9,236 nucleotides of DNA from Desulfurococcales archaeon (GCA_021160415.1 JAGHCP010000067.1:1-9236), one strand, 5' to 3'. Positions 1 through 6,513 are shown, numbered from the stretch's first letter. Numbers and translations are program-made. The notes: generated from the letters alone by a model not told the origin.

Positions 1-857
1 AAGTACTCCAGGAGGAGCGCGGCGGCCCTCACCGCGCTGATCGGGTTAGCTATGCCCTTACCGGCTATGTCAGGTGCTGTTCCGTGAACTGGTTCGAAAA
101 CGGCTACGTCGTCCCCTATCTGGGCGGAGCCGCAGAGACCTAAGCTACCCGTAATTCCTGCGGCTAGGTCGCTTAGGATGTCGCCGTAGAGGTTCGGCGT
201 CACTAAAGCCTGGAATCGGACTGGGTCCTTAACCATCCAGTACGCTGCCGCGTCCACAAACAGCTCATCAGCTTCGAAACGCTTACCCCTCACCTCCTCC
301 CAGAAAACCTCCCTGAAAAGCCCGTCGGACTCCTTGAGTATGTTGGCCTTGTGAATTGCCGTCACCCTCCTTAAACCCTTCATCTCAGCGTACCTTAAGG
401 CTTCACGCACGACCTTCCTAGTTTCCTCAGCTGTAACTACCTTCAGAGACACGGCAGTGTTGTGTATCCTGCCCTCAATTCCCGAGTAAAGACCCTCTAG
501 ATTCTCCCTGAATATCACGAATTCGAAACCCTGATGAAGGGAGACCCCTCTGTAGCTGGTGAAGGGTCTGACATTCGTGTGGAGTCCCAGCTCCTTCCTT
601 AGAAATACGTTGATGCTCCTCATTGTGTTCGGGCCTGGCGGGGTTTGGAGAGGTCCTTTAATGGTGGCGTCAAGCGATTTGATTAGGTCCAGCCCTCCCT
701 CCTCAATAGGCCTCCCTGTACTCTTAAAGTAAGCATATCCCGCCTTAATATCCACGAACTCGAGATCAGGGTAAGCGGCTTGGAGAGCCTTCAATGCTTG
801 AGGAATGACTTCAGGCCCTACACCGTCCCCCCTAATAACACCTACCCTGTACCCCAA
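1..857 (-). CDS. hicd: Homoisocitrate/isocitrate dehydrogenase, NAD-type, C-terminus cut by window edge
   Basis: Oxidative decarboxylase of the isocitrate/isopropylmalate dehydrogenase family. In this cluster it would convert homoisocitrate to 2-oxoadipate. The 285 visible residues start with the family N-terminus (VGVIRGDGVGPEV). They show the substrate loop PGPNTMRSINVFLRKELGL (R80, S81, N83, R87), FRENLEGLY with catalytic Tyr124, HKANI with Lys170, and metal-binding Asp202, Asp226 and Asp230 (YGDILSD). The cofactor loop HGTAPDIAGKG has Asp263-Ile264, the usual sign of NAD rather than NADP. About 50 C-terminal residues are missing, judged from the ~334-residue family length. The start is a TTG inside the lysU end (16-base overlap), preceded by GGTGG six bases upstream; no better start is visible. 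The Arg-Ser-x-Asn loop is closer to isocitrate dehydrogenase than to isopropylmalate dehydrogenase, so isocitrate may be a substrate. The family is certain; the preferred substrate is inferred from context. Confidence 0.9.
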   Translation of the reverse strand, partial: MGYRVGVIRGDGVGPEVIPQALKALQAAYPDLEFVDIKAGYAYFKSTGRPIEEGGLDLIKSLDATIKGPLQTPPGPNTMRSINVFLRKELGLHTNVRPFTSYRGVSLHQGFEFVIFRENLEGLYSGIEGRIHNTAVSLKVVTAEETRKVVREALRYAEMKGLRRVTAIHKANILKESDGLFREVFWEEVRGKRFEADELFVDAAAYWMVKDPVRFQALVTPNLYGDILSDLAAGITGSLGLCGSAQIGDDVAVFEPVHGTAPDIAGKGIANPISAVRAAALLLEY

Positions 858-1381
858 GGTAAACCACCGTGGTTCTTTATGTATGCGACGATCCCTCCCT
901 CCGCAATGACCTTCAAGATCTCATTCGGGAAAGGCCTGAAGTTCTCGCACAAGTCCTTATCTACGTTGCAGACCTTCCCCTCAATTAAGCTGACCTCAAT
1001 AGTGTCCCCCTCCTCAGTAACTTCAGGTATGAGGGTGGCTTCAATAGGCGGTAACCCGAGGTTAATCGCGTTACGGTAGAATATCCTTGCGAACGATTTA
1101 GCGATGATTGCTCTCACACCCGCCATCTTAAGTAACGCCGGGGCGTGTTCCCTGCTGGATCCCATCCCGAAGTTCCTCCCCGCGACAACGACGTCACCCT
1201 CCCTAACCTTTTCATGGAAGCCCGGCTTAACCTCCTCGAATAGGTGTGGGAGCATTCCTTCAAGGGTCGATATTGAGCCGAACTTATACTTCCCTGAAAT
1301 TATGTGGTCGGTACTTATGTTGTCTCCGAAGACCCAAGCCCTTCCCGCAAATTTTAGGACGCTTATCCTAACCACCCCCAA
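842..1381 (-). CDS. lysU: Homoaconitase small subunit LysU
   Basis: Swivel-domain subunit of the two-subunit aconitase-type isomerase. With LysT it would dehydrate homocitrate to homoaconitate and rehydrate it to homoisocitrate. The 179-residue protein shows GRAWVFGDNISTDHIISGKY (residues 13-32), the GRNFGMGSSREHAP active-site segment (68-81) and AKSFARIFYRNAINLGLPP, as in LeuD/LysU proteins. The substrate loop after the conserved Tyr32 reads Lys-Phe-Gly; isopropylmalate isomerases usually carry an Arg there (YLRT type). This fits a non-leucine substrate, though I cannot prove it by eye. The start is uncertain. TTG at 1381 has GAGGG six bases upstream and gives a 14-base overlap with lysT. 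GTG at 1375 is possible but too far from that site. The frame stays open upstream inside lysT, which is not meaningful. Confidence 0.9.
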   Translation of the reverse strand: MGVVRISVLKFAGRAWVFGDNISTDHIISGKYKFGSISTLEGMLPHLFEEVKPGFHEKVREGDVVVAGRNFGMGSSREHAPALLKMAGVRAIIAKSFARIFYRNAINLGLPPIEATLIPEVTEEGDTIEVSLIEGKVCNVDKDLCENFRPFPNEILKVIAEGGIVAYIKNHGGLPWGTG

Positions 1382-2633
1382 TAAATTCCCTCGGATCGGT
1401 GAGCCTGCCGGTGATGGCCGACGCGGCCGCTGTGGCGGGTGAAACCAAGTACACCTTGCTGTCCTTATGCCCCATCCTCCCAGTGAAGTTCCTGTTCGTG
1501 GTTGAAACAGCCACTTCGCCCTCAGCAAGTAGCCCTAGGTGAGCCCCTATGCAGGGACCGCACGTTGAGTGCGCAAGCACGCACCCGGCATTAGCGAGCA
1601 TCTCGGCGATTCCTGAACGAATGAGGTCGATGTACACCCTCCTTGAAGCGGGTATGGCGACGCATCTAACCCCCTGCCTAACCCTACCTCTCTTAAGAAT
1701 TTTGGCAGCCATCAGGAAATCCTCAAACCTCCCATTGGTGCACGAACCTATGAATACCTGATCAACCTCAACACCTTCCACCTCACTCACTGGGTGCACG
1801 TTATCAACGTTCGGCGGTGCCGCGACCTGCGGCTCGAGGTTTGAGAGGTTGAGGTTCAGCTCTTCCTCATAGGATGCGTTATCTTCAGGTTGGATAGGTT
1901 TAGGGGAGTACCCGAAACGCTCTTCATACCATGAAATAAGCTTCCCGTCTGTGGGGAAGATCCCTGCCTTGGCTCCAGCCTCAACCGTCATGTTGGAGAT
2001 TGTCATCCGCGACGCGACGCTGATGGTCCTAACCCCCTCACCCACGAACTCCACTGCCTTATAGGTCAGGCCTGAGGCCGTTACTTCACCGATCAGCTTA
2101 AGTATCACGTCCTTTCCCATGAGGGGCTCCTCGAGCGTGCCTTGAAGCTCAACCTTAACGGTGTCGGGGACCTTAAGCCATGTCTTCCCAGTTGCGAATG
2201 CCACAGCTATGTCCGTGCTTCCAACACCCGTCGCGAAAGCCGTGAAGGCCCCTAAGGTAACCGTGTGGCTGTCCGCCCCTAACACAACCATACCGGGCTT
2301 CACGAGGCCTGACTCCGGAATCACTTGGTGACATATCCCCTCACCGACGTCGAAGAGCTTAACCCCGAACCTCCTCGCGAACTCCCTCATCTGACGGTGA
2401 ACCGTCGCAGCAGCCACCGTGGGGGGTGGTGAGGCATGATCTATCACTAGCGCAACCTTCTCCGGGTCAGCTACCTTCATGAGCGTTCTGGACTCCTCCA
2501 TGACTTTAATCGCTAGCGGGGCTGTCCCGTCATGGGCATACGCGAGGTCGACATCCACTACGATTATTTCACCCGGTGATACGGCCCTGCCGGCCTTCCT
2601 GGAGAGTATTTTGTGAGTTAATGTTCCCTCCAT
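1368..2633 (-). CDS. lysT: Homoaconitase large subunit LysT
   Basis: Catalytic iron-sulfur subunit of homoaconitase, partner of the overlapping lysU. The 421-residue protein has the aconitase-type pattern of LeuC/LysT proteins: GADSHTVTLGAFTAFATGVG near residues 119-138, and the three cluster-binding cysteines Cys298 (GSCTNG), Cys358 and Cys361 (STCGPCIG). It ends at a TAG inside the lysU start. ATG at 2633 is chosen because GGTG lies six bases upstream and the protein then begins MEGTLTHKIL, like its family. A GTG at 2642 would add three residues. It lies 10 bases after the synthase gene. LeuC and LysT proteins are hard to tell apart by sequence alone; homoaconitase is inferred from the surrounding AAA genes. 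The isopropylmalate isomerase alternative is unlikely here. Confidence 0.92.
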   Translation of the reverse strand: MEGTLTHKILSRKAGRAVSPGEIIVVDVDLAYAHDGTAPLAIKVMEESRTLMKVADPEKVALVIDHASPPPTVAAATVHRQMREFARRFGVKLFDVGEGICHQVIPESGLVKPGMVVLGADSHTVTLGAFTAFATGVGSTDIAVAFATGKTWLKVPDTVKVELQGTLEEPLMGKDVILKLIGEVTASGLTYKAVEFVGEGVRTISVASRMTISNMTVEAGAKAGIFPTDGKLISWYEERFGYSPKPIQPEDNASYEEELNLNLSNLEPQVAAPPNVDNVHPVSEVEGVEVDQVFIGSCTNGRFEDFLMAAKILKRGRVRQGVRCVAIPASRRVYIDLIRSGIAEMLANAGCVLAHSTCGPCIGAHLGLLAEGEVAVSTTNRNFTGRMGHKDSKVYLVSPATAAASAITGRLTDPREFIGGG

Positions 2634-2643
2634 TATGGGCACC

Positions 2644-3978
2644 TTAACCTATCTCCTCGACCTCACCTGCTGGTTGGACCTCCTTGGGGAGGTTAGGTAT
2701 GTATTTATTGATGATGCTCCACAGCTCCTCATCCGTTAGGGGGTGCCTCCTCCCTGTAGCCTCAAACAGCTTAACCACTTCATCGTAGACCTTATTCACT
2801 AAGGCATCGTTCTTGCCGTACCTCACCCCTGTGTGTGGGGATACGTATCTATTCATCCATAACGCGATCGCCGACCTCCCCGAATATGGCGTTATGGCCA
2901 CGGTGTACGGAATCCCAAGCACCTTAATGGGGTCGAAGGGGAGGTACACCTCAGGGTTCTTCATGAGTCCATCAACATGTATCCCCGCCTTAGTTCTGAA
3001 GGCGTTACTGCCTACGAGGGGGTAGAACTCCGGGATCTCGAAGCCCATGTCCCTGACGATGCTTGCCGCTTTCTTCACAGCTTTCAGGTTGGCGTTCCTC
3101 CCTGTCAACCCGACGTAGTGAACCATCATTATCTCGAGGGGGCAGTTTCCAGACCTCTCACCTATACCGAATAATGTGCAGTTGGAGAGCCCGGCACCGT
3201 GCATCCAAGCCGCTAGGTGGTTAGCGACCACTAGGCCTAAGTCGTTGTGTCCGTGGAACTCCAGCTGCCTCGGCTTAAGGTTCAACTCGTTAACAACGGC
3301 TCTAACAAGCTGGGGTATCCCCCTCGGCGGCGGTACTTCAGGGAAAGGTAGGCCTAAACCCAATGTGTCCGCGATTTTAACCCTTAACTCCTCCCCGAAA
3401 CTCTCAGCTAATGCTTGAACCTTCCTCAGAAAAGGAAGCACCGCACCCTCCAGGTCAGCACGGGTCGCGTCCTCCAACGTGACCCTGACCGTAAGCCCTT
3501 GCTCGTAGGCGTAGCGTATCGCCTCCAAGTACTTAGCGAAGACATCTGCACGAGAAAGCCTGAACTTATACGCTATGTGGTAGTCCGAAATCGAAGCCAG
3601 CATCACTACCTCATTAAGGCCTGCCTCCTTAGCTAGCCTAACGTCCTCCCTACGTGACCTGATCCACCCTATCGGTTTTGGGTACTCAGCACCTACCTTT
3701 AGAACCTCCCTAACAATCTCTCTGTCTCTATGGGTGTAGGGGAAGAGCTCAGTGCTGAGTATGGTTCCCCCCTCAGCAAGCTCCACTAGAACCTTGTAAA
3801 GCTGCAGAGCTTCCGTAACGGTTAAGGTTCTCCACCCCTGCTGGCCATCCCTTAAAGTAGTGTCAGTTAACCATGCATCGTAGTTCCCCCCACCTCCAGA
3901 CACAACTATCCTGGGGGGCCTGTCCCCCGGGAAAACATCCCGGAAAAACTCGTAATTCCCTTCACTACCTGACCCCAT
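2644..3978 (-). CDS. Homocitrate synthase (Re-citrate synthase-like branch)
   Basis: Acyl-CoA condensing enzyme of the DRE-TIM (HMGL-like) family, 444 residues. By position it should join acetyl-CoA and 2-oxoglutarate to homocitrate, the entry step of the AAA pathway. Seen: TDTTLRDGQQGW (residues 38-49, catalytic Arg43, metal-binding Asp44), metal-binding FHGHND (His242, His244), GIGERSGNCP (271-280) and AGIHVDG (331-337). No LeuA regulatory domain or ACT/RAM domain follows the barrel and helical subdomains. TELFPYTHRDR, GWIR, SDYHI and an N-terminal arm ending in PPRIVV match my memory of the clostridial Re-citrate synthases more than LysS or NifV, which begin with REGEQ-type motifs. Citrate synthesis from oxaloacetate is therefore a real alternative. 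ATG at 3978 has GTGAT five bases upstream. First gene of the lower minus-strand unit. Confidence 0.82.
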   Translation of the reverse strand: MGSGSEGNYEFFRDVFPGDRPPRIVVSGGGGNYDAWLTDTTLRDGQQGWRTLTVTEALQLYKVLVELAEGGTILSTELFPYTHRDREIVREVLKVGAEYPKPIGWIRSRREDVRLAKEAGLNEVVMLASISDYHIAYKFRLSRADVFAKYLEAIRYAYEQGLTVRVTLEDATRADLEGAVLPFLRKVQALAESFGEELRVKIADTLGLGLPFPEVPPPRGIPQLVRAVVNELNLKPRQLEFHGHNDLGLVVANHLAAWMHGAGLSNCTLFGIGERSGNCPLEIMMVHYVGLTGRNANLKAVKKAASIVRDMGFEIPEFYPLVGSNAFRTKAGIHVDGLMKNPEVYLPFDPIKVLGIPYTVAITPYSGRSAIALWMNRYVSPHTGVRYGKNDALVNKVYDEVVKLFEATGRRHPLTDEELWSIINKYIPNLPKEVQPAGEVEEIG

Positions 3979-4019
3979 GAGTCATCACTGACACCTGTTT
4001 TACGGGAACCGGGTAAAAA

Positions 4020-4030
4020 GTATTTAATAT
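4020..4030 (-). promoter_or_regulatory. TATA box of the synthase-lysT-lysU-hicd unit
   Basis: On the minus strand ATATTAAATAC lies about 45 bases before the ATG at 3978, predicting a transcription start near 3998 and a leader of about 20 bases. The purine/A-rich end of the palindrome at 4031-4046 (CGGAAAT) sits exactly where the TFB-recognition element would be. A second TATA-like string, TTATAAT at 4061-4067 (minus strand), could be an upstream promoter. Position and composition only; no start site is measured. Confidence 0.55.
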
Positions 4031-4046
4031 ATTTCCGTGCGGAAAT
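4031..4046. promoter_or_regulatory. Perfect 7-bp inverted repeat abutting the synthase TATA box, candidate LysM operator
   Basis: ATTTCCG and CGGAAAT form perfect 7-base arms around a 2-base centre. The site overlaps the expected BRE and touches the TATA-like box, so a bound protein would block TFB/TBP. The 8-mer GTGCGGAA (4037-4044) is shared with the two 19-base palindromes at 4067 and 6514, but here the symmetry centre is different. Lrp-family proteins bind palindromes of about this length, and lysM ends 78 bases away. The binding itself is inferred. Confidence 0.5.
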
Positions 4047-4066
4047 CAAATATGTTAACCATTATA

Positions 4067-4085
4067 AAGTGCGGAATTCGAACTT
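4067..4085. promoter_or_regulatory. 19-bp palindrome, candidate LysM operator, copy 1
   Basis: AAGTGCGGAATTCGAACTT pairs at 7 of 9 positions around a central A. It matches the site at 6514-6532 at 16 of 19 positions, and both keep their dyad symmetry. It lies upstream of the synthase promoter and directly beside a minus-strand TATA-like TTATAAT. Conservation in two otherwise unrelated intergenic regions of one lysine cluster supports a shared operator. LysM is the only DNA-binding regulator encoded in the window. Confidence 0.55.
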
Positions 4086-4123
4086 ATGTTGAGGGTGAGC
4101 TCCGTAAACGAAGGAACTTCACA

Positions 4124-4579
4124 CTACTTAACGCTTAACCCGACCTTCACCCAATCATTCAGAATTATCATGGTGTTGCTGCTTACAACGCCCTCAACGT
4201 TCCTTATCTGATCGATTATGTCGTTTATCCCTGAGATGTCGGACTTCGTGGCCACCGCAACTATGTCTATCTCGCCCGTAACCTCGTAAGCCACGTCAAC
4301 CCCATCTATCTCAGCCACCTTCCTAGCTACCTCAGGGACGGGTGTAGGGGGTGTTGTTTTAACCAGGATTATTGCGCGGACTTCGTGAGGGAGTGTGTAG
4401 TCTATCGTGAACCTCTTGATTATCCCTAACTTCCTGAGACGTCCAATCCTTTTCCTGACGGCTGACTCGCTGAGCCCTAACTCATCAGCGAGTCTGGCGT
4501 ATGACATTCTGGAGTTCGATTTGAGAAGCGTAAGTAGTTTCAGGTCTATATCATCCACCTTAACGCTTTCTGAACGCAT
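4124..4579 (-). CDS. lysM: Lrp/AsnC-family regulator LysM
   Basis: DNA-binding regulator, likely the lysine-responsive switch of this cluster as described for Sulfolobus LysM. The 151-residue protein has an N-terminal winged helix-turn-helix (about residues 9-57, from DDIDLKLLTLL through LGLSESAVRKRIGRLRKLGII). A C-terminal RAM/ACT-like effector and oligomerisation domain follows (about 68-143, including VTGEIDIVAVA and VEGVVSSNTMIIL). Length and order are normal for the family. ATG at 4579 is four bases after the lysZ stop, and GGTGA, which contains that stop codon, serves as ribosome binding site. An in-frame ATG at 4612 would extend it into lysZ and lacks such a site. It is the last gene of the lysY-lysZ-lysM unit, so it is probably under the same control it exerts. 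Lysine as effector is inferred from the family and neighbours. Confidence 0.88.
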   Translation of the reverse strand: MRSESVKVDDIDLKLLTLLKSNSRMSYARLADELGLSESAVRKRIGRLRKLGIIKRFTIDYTLPHEVRAIILVKTTPPTPVPEVARKVAEIDGVDVAYEVTGEIDIVAVATKSDISGINDIIDQIRNVEGVVSSNTMIILNDWVKVGLSVK

Positions 4580-4583
4580 CCCT

Positions 4584-5390
4584 TCACCCACAAGTAATCC
4601 TAGTCCCAGCACCCATTAAAGCGTCTCTTAAGGGGTGCTCGGTCAACCCATTACTTATTACTACTTCCTTAATCCCTGCCTCGCACGCTCTGGAGGCCTC
4701 CACTAACTTTCTGTTCATGCCTCGGCCGATCTTACTGAGTAGGTCGTTCAGCTCGGAGGTCCTAATCTCTTTGAGGAGCTCACCGTCGAGGAAAACCCCC
4801 TCCACGTCGGTCAGCAGAATTAATTTGTCAGCCTTCACGGATTTAGCTATGTTGAAGGCTACCTGATCCGCATCCACGTTTAGGAGGGTTCCAGATTCAT
4901 TTATCGCTATCGGCGCGATGATGGGTAAGTAACCGCTGTTCAGGAGAACGTTAATTATCTCGGTGTTCACCTCCCTGACTTCACCGGTATACCCGCCTCT
5001 GATGACCCTTTTCCTCCCCCTCTCATCAATGATTAAGATTCGCTCCCTCCTCCTCGCCTTAAGGAGGGTGCCGTCAGCACCGCTCACCCCGAACGCCTTC
5101 ACACCCTCCTTCACTAAGCGGCTCACCAAGAACTTATTTATGAGTCCAGCCATCACCATCACGTAAACCCTGAGCTCATCCTCGGACGTGTACCTGCTCC
5201 TAACCCCGGAGGGATGTGTGATGAACTTAGTTTCAACGCCTAGCTTGATGCAGTACTCCGTGACCTTAGAGCCCCCTCCGTGGACAAGCACTAAGCTATG
5301 CCCGTCCTTAACAACGGAGGCCACGTCCTGAACTACGCTTTCAGCATTAGCTTCGAGGGTCCTACCCCCAACCTTAACAACGAGCTGCAT
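4584..5390 (-). CDS. lysZ: [LysW]-aminoadipate kinase LysZ
   Basis: Amino acid kinase family enzyme that phosphorylates the delta-carboxyl of AAA bound to LysW; a glutamate version is possible in dual lysine/ornithine systems. The 268-residue protein begins MQLVVKVGG. It has LVLVHGGGSKVTEY (glycine-rich acyl-substrate loop), RSRYTSEDEL, INKFLVSRL, GGYTGEV, LLNVDADQVAFNIAK and LLTDVEGVF with KIGRGMNRK, the order and motifs of archaeal LysZ. ATG at 5390 is chosen because TGAGGTG lies ten bases upstream and the protein then starts at the first beta strand. An ATG at 5408 (4-base overlap with lysY) would add MRCCSA and has no ribosome binding site. It sits 14 bases behind lysY and 4 before lysM, in one transcript. 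LysZ and ArgB are close relatives; LysY, LysW and LysX nearby decide the call. Confidence 0.93.
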   Translation of the reverse strand: MQLVVKVGGRTLEANAESVVQDVASVVKDGHSLVLVHGGGSKVTEYCIKLGVETKFITHPSGVRSRYTSEDELRVYVMVMAGLINKFLVSRLVKEGVKAFGVSGADGTLLKARRRERILIIDERGRKRVIRGGYTGEVREVNTEIINVLLNSGYLPIIAPIAINESGTLLNVDADQVAFNIAKSVKADKLILLTDVEGVFLDGELLKEIRTSELNDLLSKIGRGMNRKLVEASRACEAGIKEVVISNGLTEHPLRDALMGAGTRITCG

Positions 5391-5400
5391 TGCCGAGCAA

Positions 5401-5407
5401 CACCTCA
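5401..5407 (-). promoter_or_regulatory. Ribosome binding site of lysZ containing the lysY stop codon
   Basis: On the minus strand TGAGGTG starts with the lysY TGA stop and is followed by a 10-base spacer to the lysZ ATG at 5390. The same 7 bases and spacing occur before lysX. Terminating ribosomes would sit on the next gene's initiation signal. Confidence 0.7.
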
Positions 5408-6460
5408 TATTGGGTGCGGAGGGATGTACTCAAGCCCCGCATCCTCCCTTAAACCAAGGGCGATGTTCACTGCTTGTACTGCCTGACCTGCCGCACCCCT
5501 GACTAAATTGTCGATCGCTGCGAACCCCTTAACGACACCGACGTCTGCCTCCGCAGCGAAACCAATATCGACGTAGTTGCTTCCCAGCACATACTTCGGG
5601 TCGGGGGAGGGGATGCCCACTGCCCTATGCACGATCCTTATGAACCTTTCCCTGCCGTACATCCTGACGTATGCTTGAAGGAGCCTCCTCTCTGAGACTT
5701 CATGCGATGTGAAGCCGTAAACCGTTGCCAGAACACCCCTCACACCCCCAACAGCGTGGGGCGTTAGGGAAACCCTCACCTCCCTACCCCCGACGAGCCT
5801 CAGCTCCTGAACGACTTCCGCTGAGTGTCTATGCCCCGACGGTGAGTAGGGCCTCATGCTTCCCTCCCTCTCAGGGTGGTGAGTGGAGGGCCTCACCTCC
5901 CTCCCTGCCTCGCTGCTTGAGACCTTAACATCAACGAGGATGACATTGTTACTCACTAAACCCTCCCGCAGCATCGGGGCTGAGGCCAGAATCGCTGCCG
6001 TAGCGTTGCATCCCGGAGAAGCTATTAATTGAGCCCCCTTCAACTCATCCCTGTGGATCTCCGGAAGGCCGTAAACAGCTTTCTTCAGTAGATCCGGGTA
6101 AGGATGTATGAATCCGTACCACTTGCGGTACGCTTCAGGGTCCTTCAGCCTGAAATCAGCCCCCAGATCAACGACCCTTAAGCCTATCTCAAGGAGCGCC
6201 GGCACTAAATCCACCGATTTCCCGTGGGGGAGAGCTACGAACACCACGTCCGAGTCCTGAACTGCCTTCACGGGATCTCCGCCGAGGAACCTCAATCCCC
6301 CGTACACAGACCTCAGGTTAGGGTGTGCGTAATGCACCGGCTTCCCTGCGAACCTCCTTGAAGTTACTGAAACCACATCCATAGCTGGATGTGCGGAGAG
6401 TATCCTCAGCAACTCCCCACCTACGTATCCCGAACCACCTATTATGGAGACTCTGACCAC
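5405..6460 (-). CDS. lysY: [LysW]-aminoadipate-6-phosphate reductase LysY
   Basis: NADPH-dependent reductase of the ArgC family that turns LysW-bound aminoadipyl phosphate into the semialdehyde. The 351-residue protein has the nucleotide-binding GGSGYVGGELL at residues 8-18, then the catalytic cysteine in SPGCNAT (Cys151), KVSSSEAGRE, THHPEREG, SPSGHRHSAEV, the conserved His235 in LTPHAVGG, and the C-terminal AAIDNLVRGAAGQAVQA segment. All are as expected for LysY/ArgC proteins, and the length is normal. GTG at 6460 is preferred because AAGGAG lies exactly six bases upstream. The TTG at 6466 would touch that site directly and is unlikely. It is the first gene of the lysY-lysZ-lysM unit, divergent from lysW. 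Use on glutamyl phosphate (ornithine route) cannot be excluded from sequence. Confidence 0.94.
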   Translation of the reverse strand: MVRVSIIGGSGYVGGELLRILSAHPAMDVVSVTSRRFAGKPVHYAHPNLRSVYGGLRFLGGDPVKAVQDSDVVFVALPHGKSVDLVPALLEIGLRVVDLGADFRLKDPEAYRKWYGFIHPYPDLLKKAVYGLPEIHRDELKGAQLIASPGCNATAAILASAPMLREGLVSNNVILVDVKVSSSEAGREVRPSTHHPEREGSMRPYSPSGHRHSAEVVQELRLVGGREVRVSLTPHAVGGVRGVLATVYGFTSHEVSERRLLQAYVRMYGRERFIRIVHRAVGIPSPDPKYVLGSNYVDIGFAAEADVGVVKGFAAIDNLVRGAAGQAVQAVNIALGLREDAGLEYIPPHPI

Positions 6461-6466
6461 TCCCAA

Positions 6467-6472
6467 CTCCTT
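6467..6472 (-). promoter_or_regulatory. Ribosome binding site fixing the lysY start
   Basis: AAGGAG on the minus strand, six bases before GTG 6460. The competing TTG at 6466 directly follows it with no spacer. Confidence 0.7.
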
Positions 6473-6499
6473 GAAGGTTTGGGGGTTGAGGTTTTAATC

Positions 6500-6511
6500 G
6501 ATTTTATTTAC
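6500..6511 (-). promoter_or_regulatory. TATA box of the lysY-lysZ-lysM unit
   Basis: GTAAATAAAATC on the minus strand is about 45 bases upstream of the lysY GTG, predicting a start near 6479 and a leader of about 20 bases. It follows the palindrome at 6514-6532 by two bases, so the operator covers the BRE position. Composition and spacing only. Confidence 0.5.
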
Positions 6512-6513
6512 TT

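Noticed and set aside
780..1442. Open frames on the plus strand opposite lysU and hicd
   Set aside because: They run antisense to well-supported conserved genes, have no recognisable domains and no ribosome binding site; the same holds for the other antisense frames across the window.
1382..1528. Longer lysU starting inside lysT
   Set aside because: The extra 49 residues are antiquity-free lysT sequence in another frame, with no match to the small-subunit family; the family N-terminus begins just after the lysT stop region.
1..3978. Reading the lower minus-strand unit as a leucine operon (leuA, leuC, leuD, leuB)
   Set aside because: The condensing enzyme lacks the LeuA regulatory domain and motifs, the dehydrogenase has an isocitrate-like loop, the small subunit lacks the leucine-type Arg, and the neighbours are all lysine genes.
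4012..4020. CTTTTTACC on the minus strand as a terminator after lysM
   Set aside because: The T run lies just downstream of the synthase TATA box, about 100 bases past lysM, without a stem. It is more likely part of the promoter/initiator region. No clear terminator is visible in the window.
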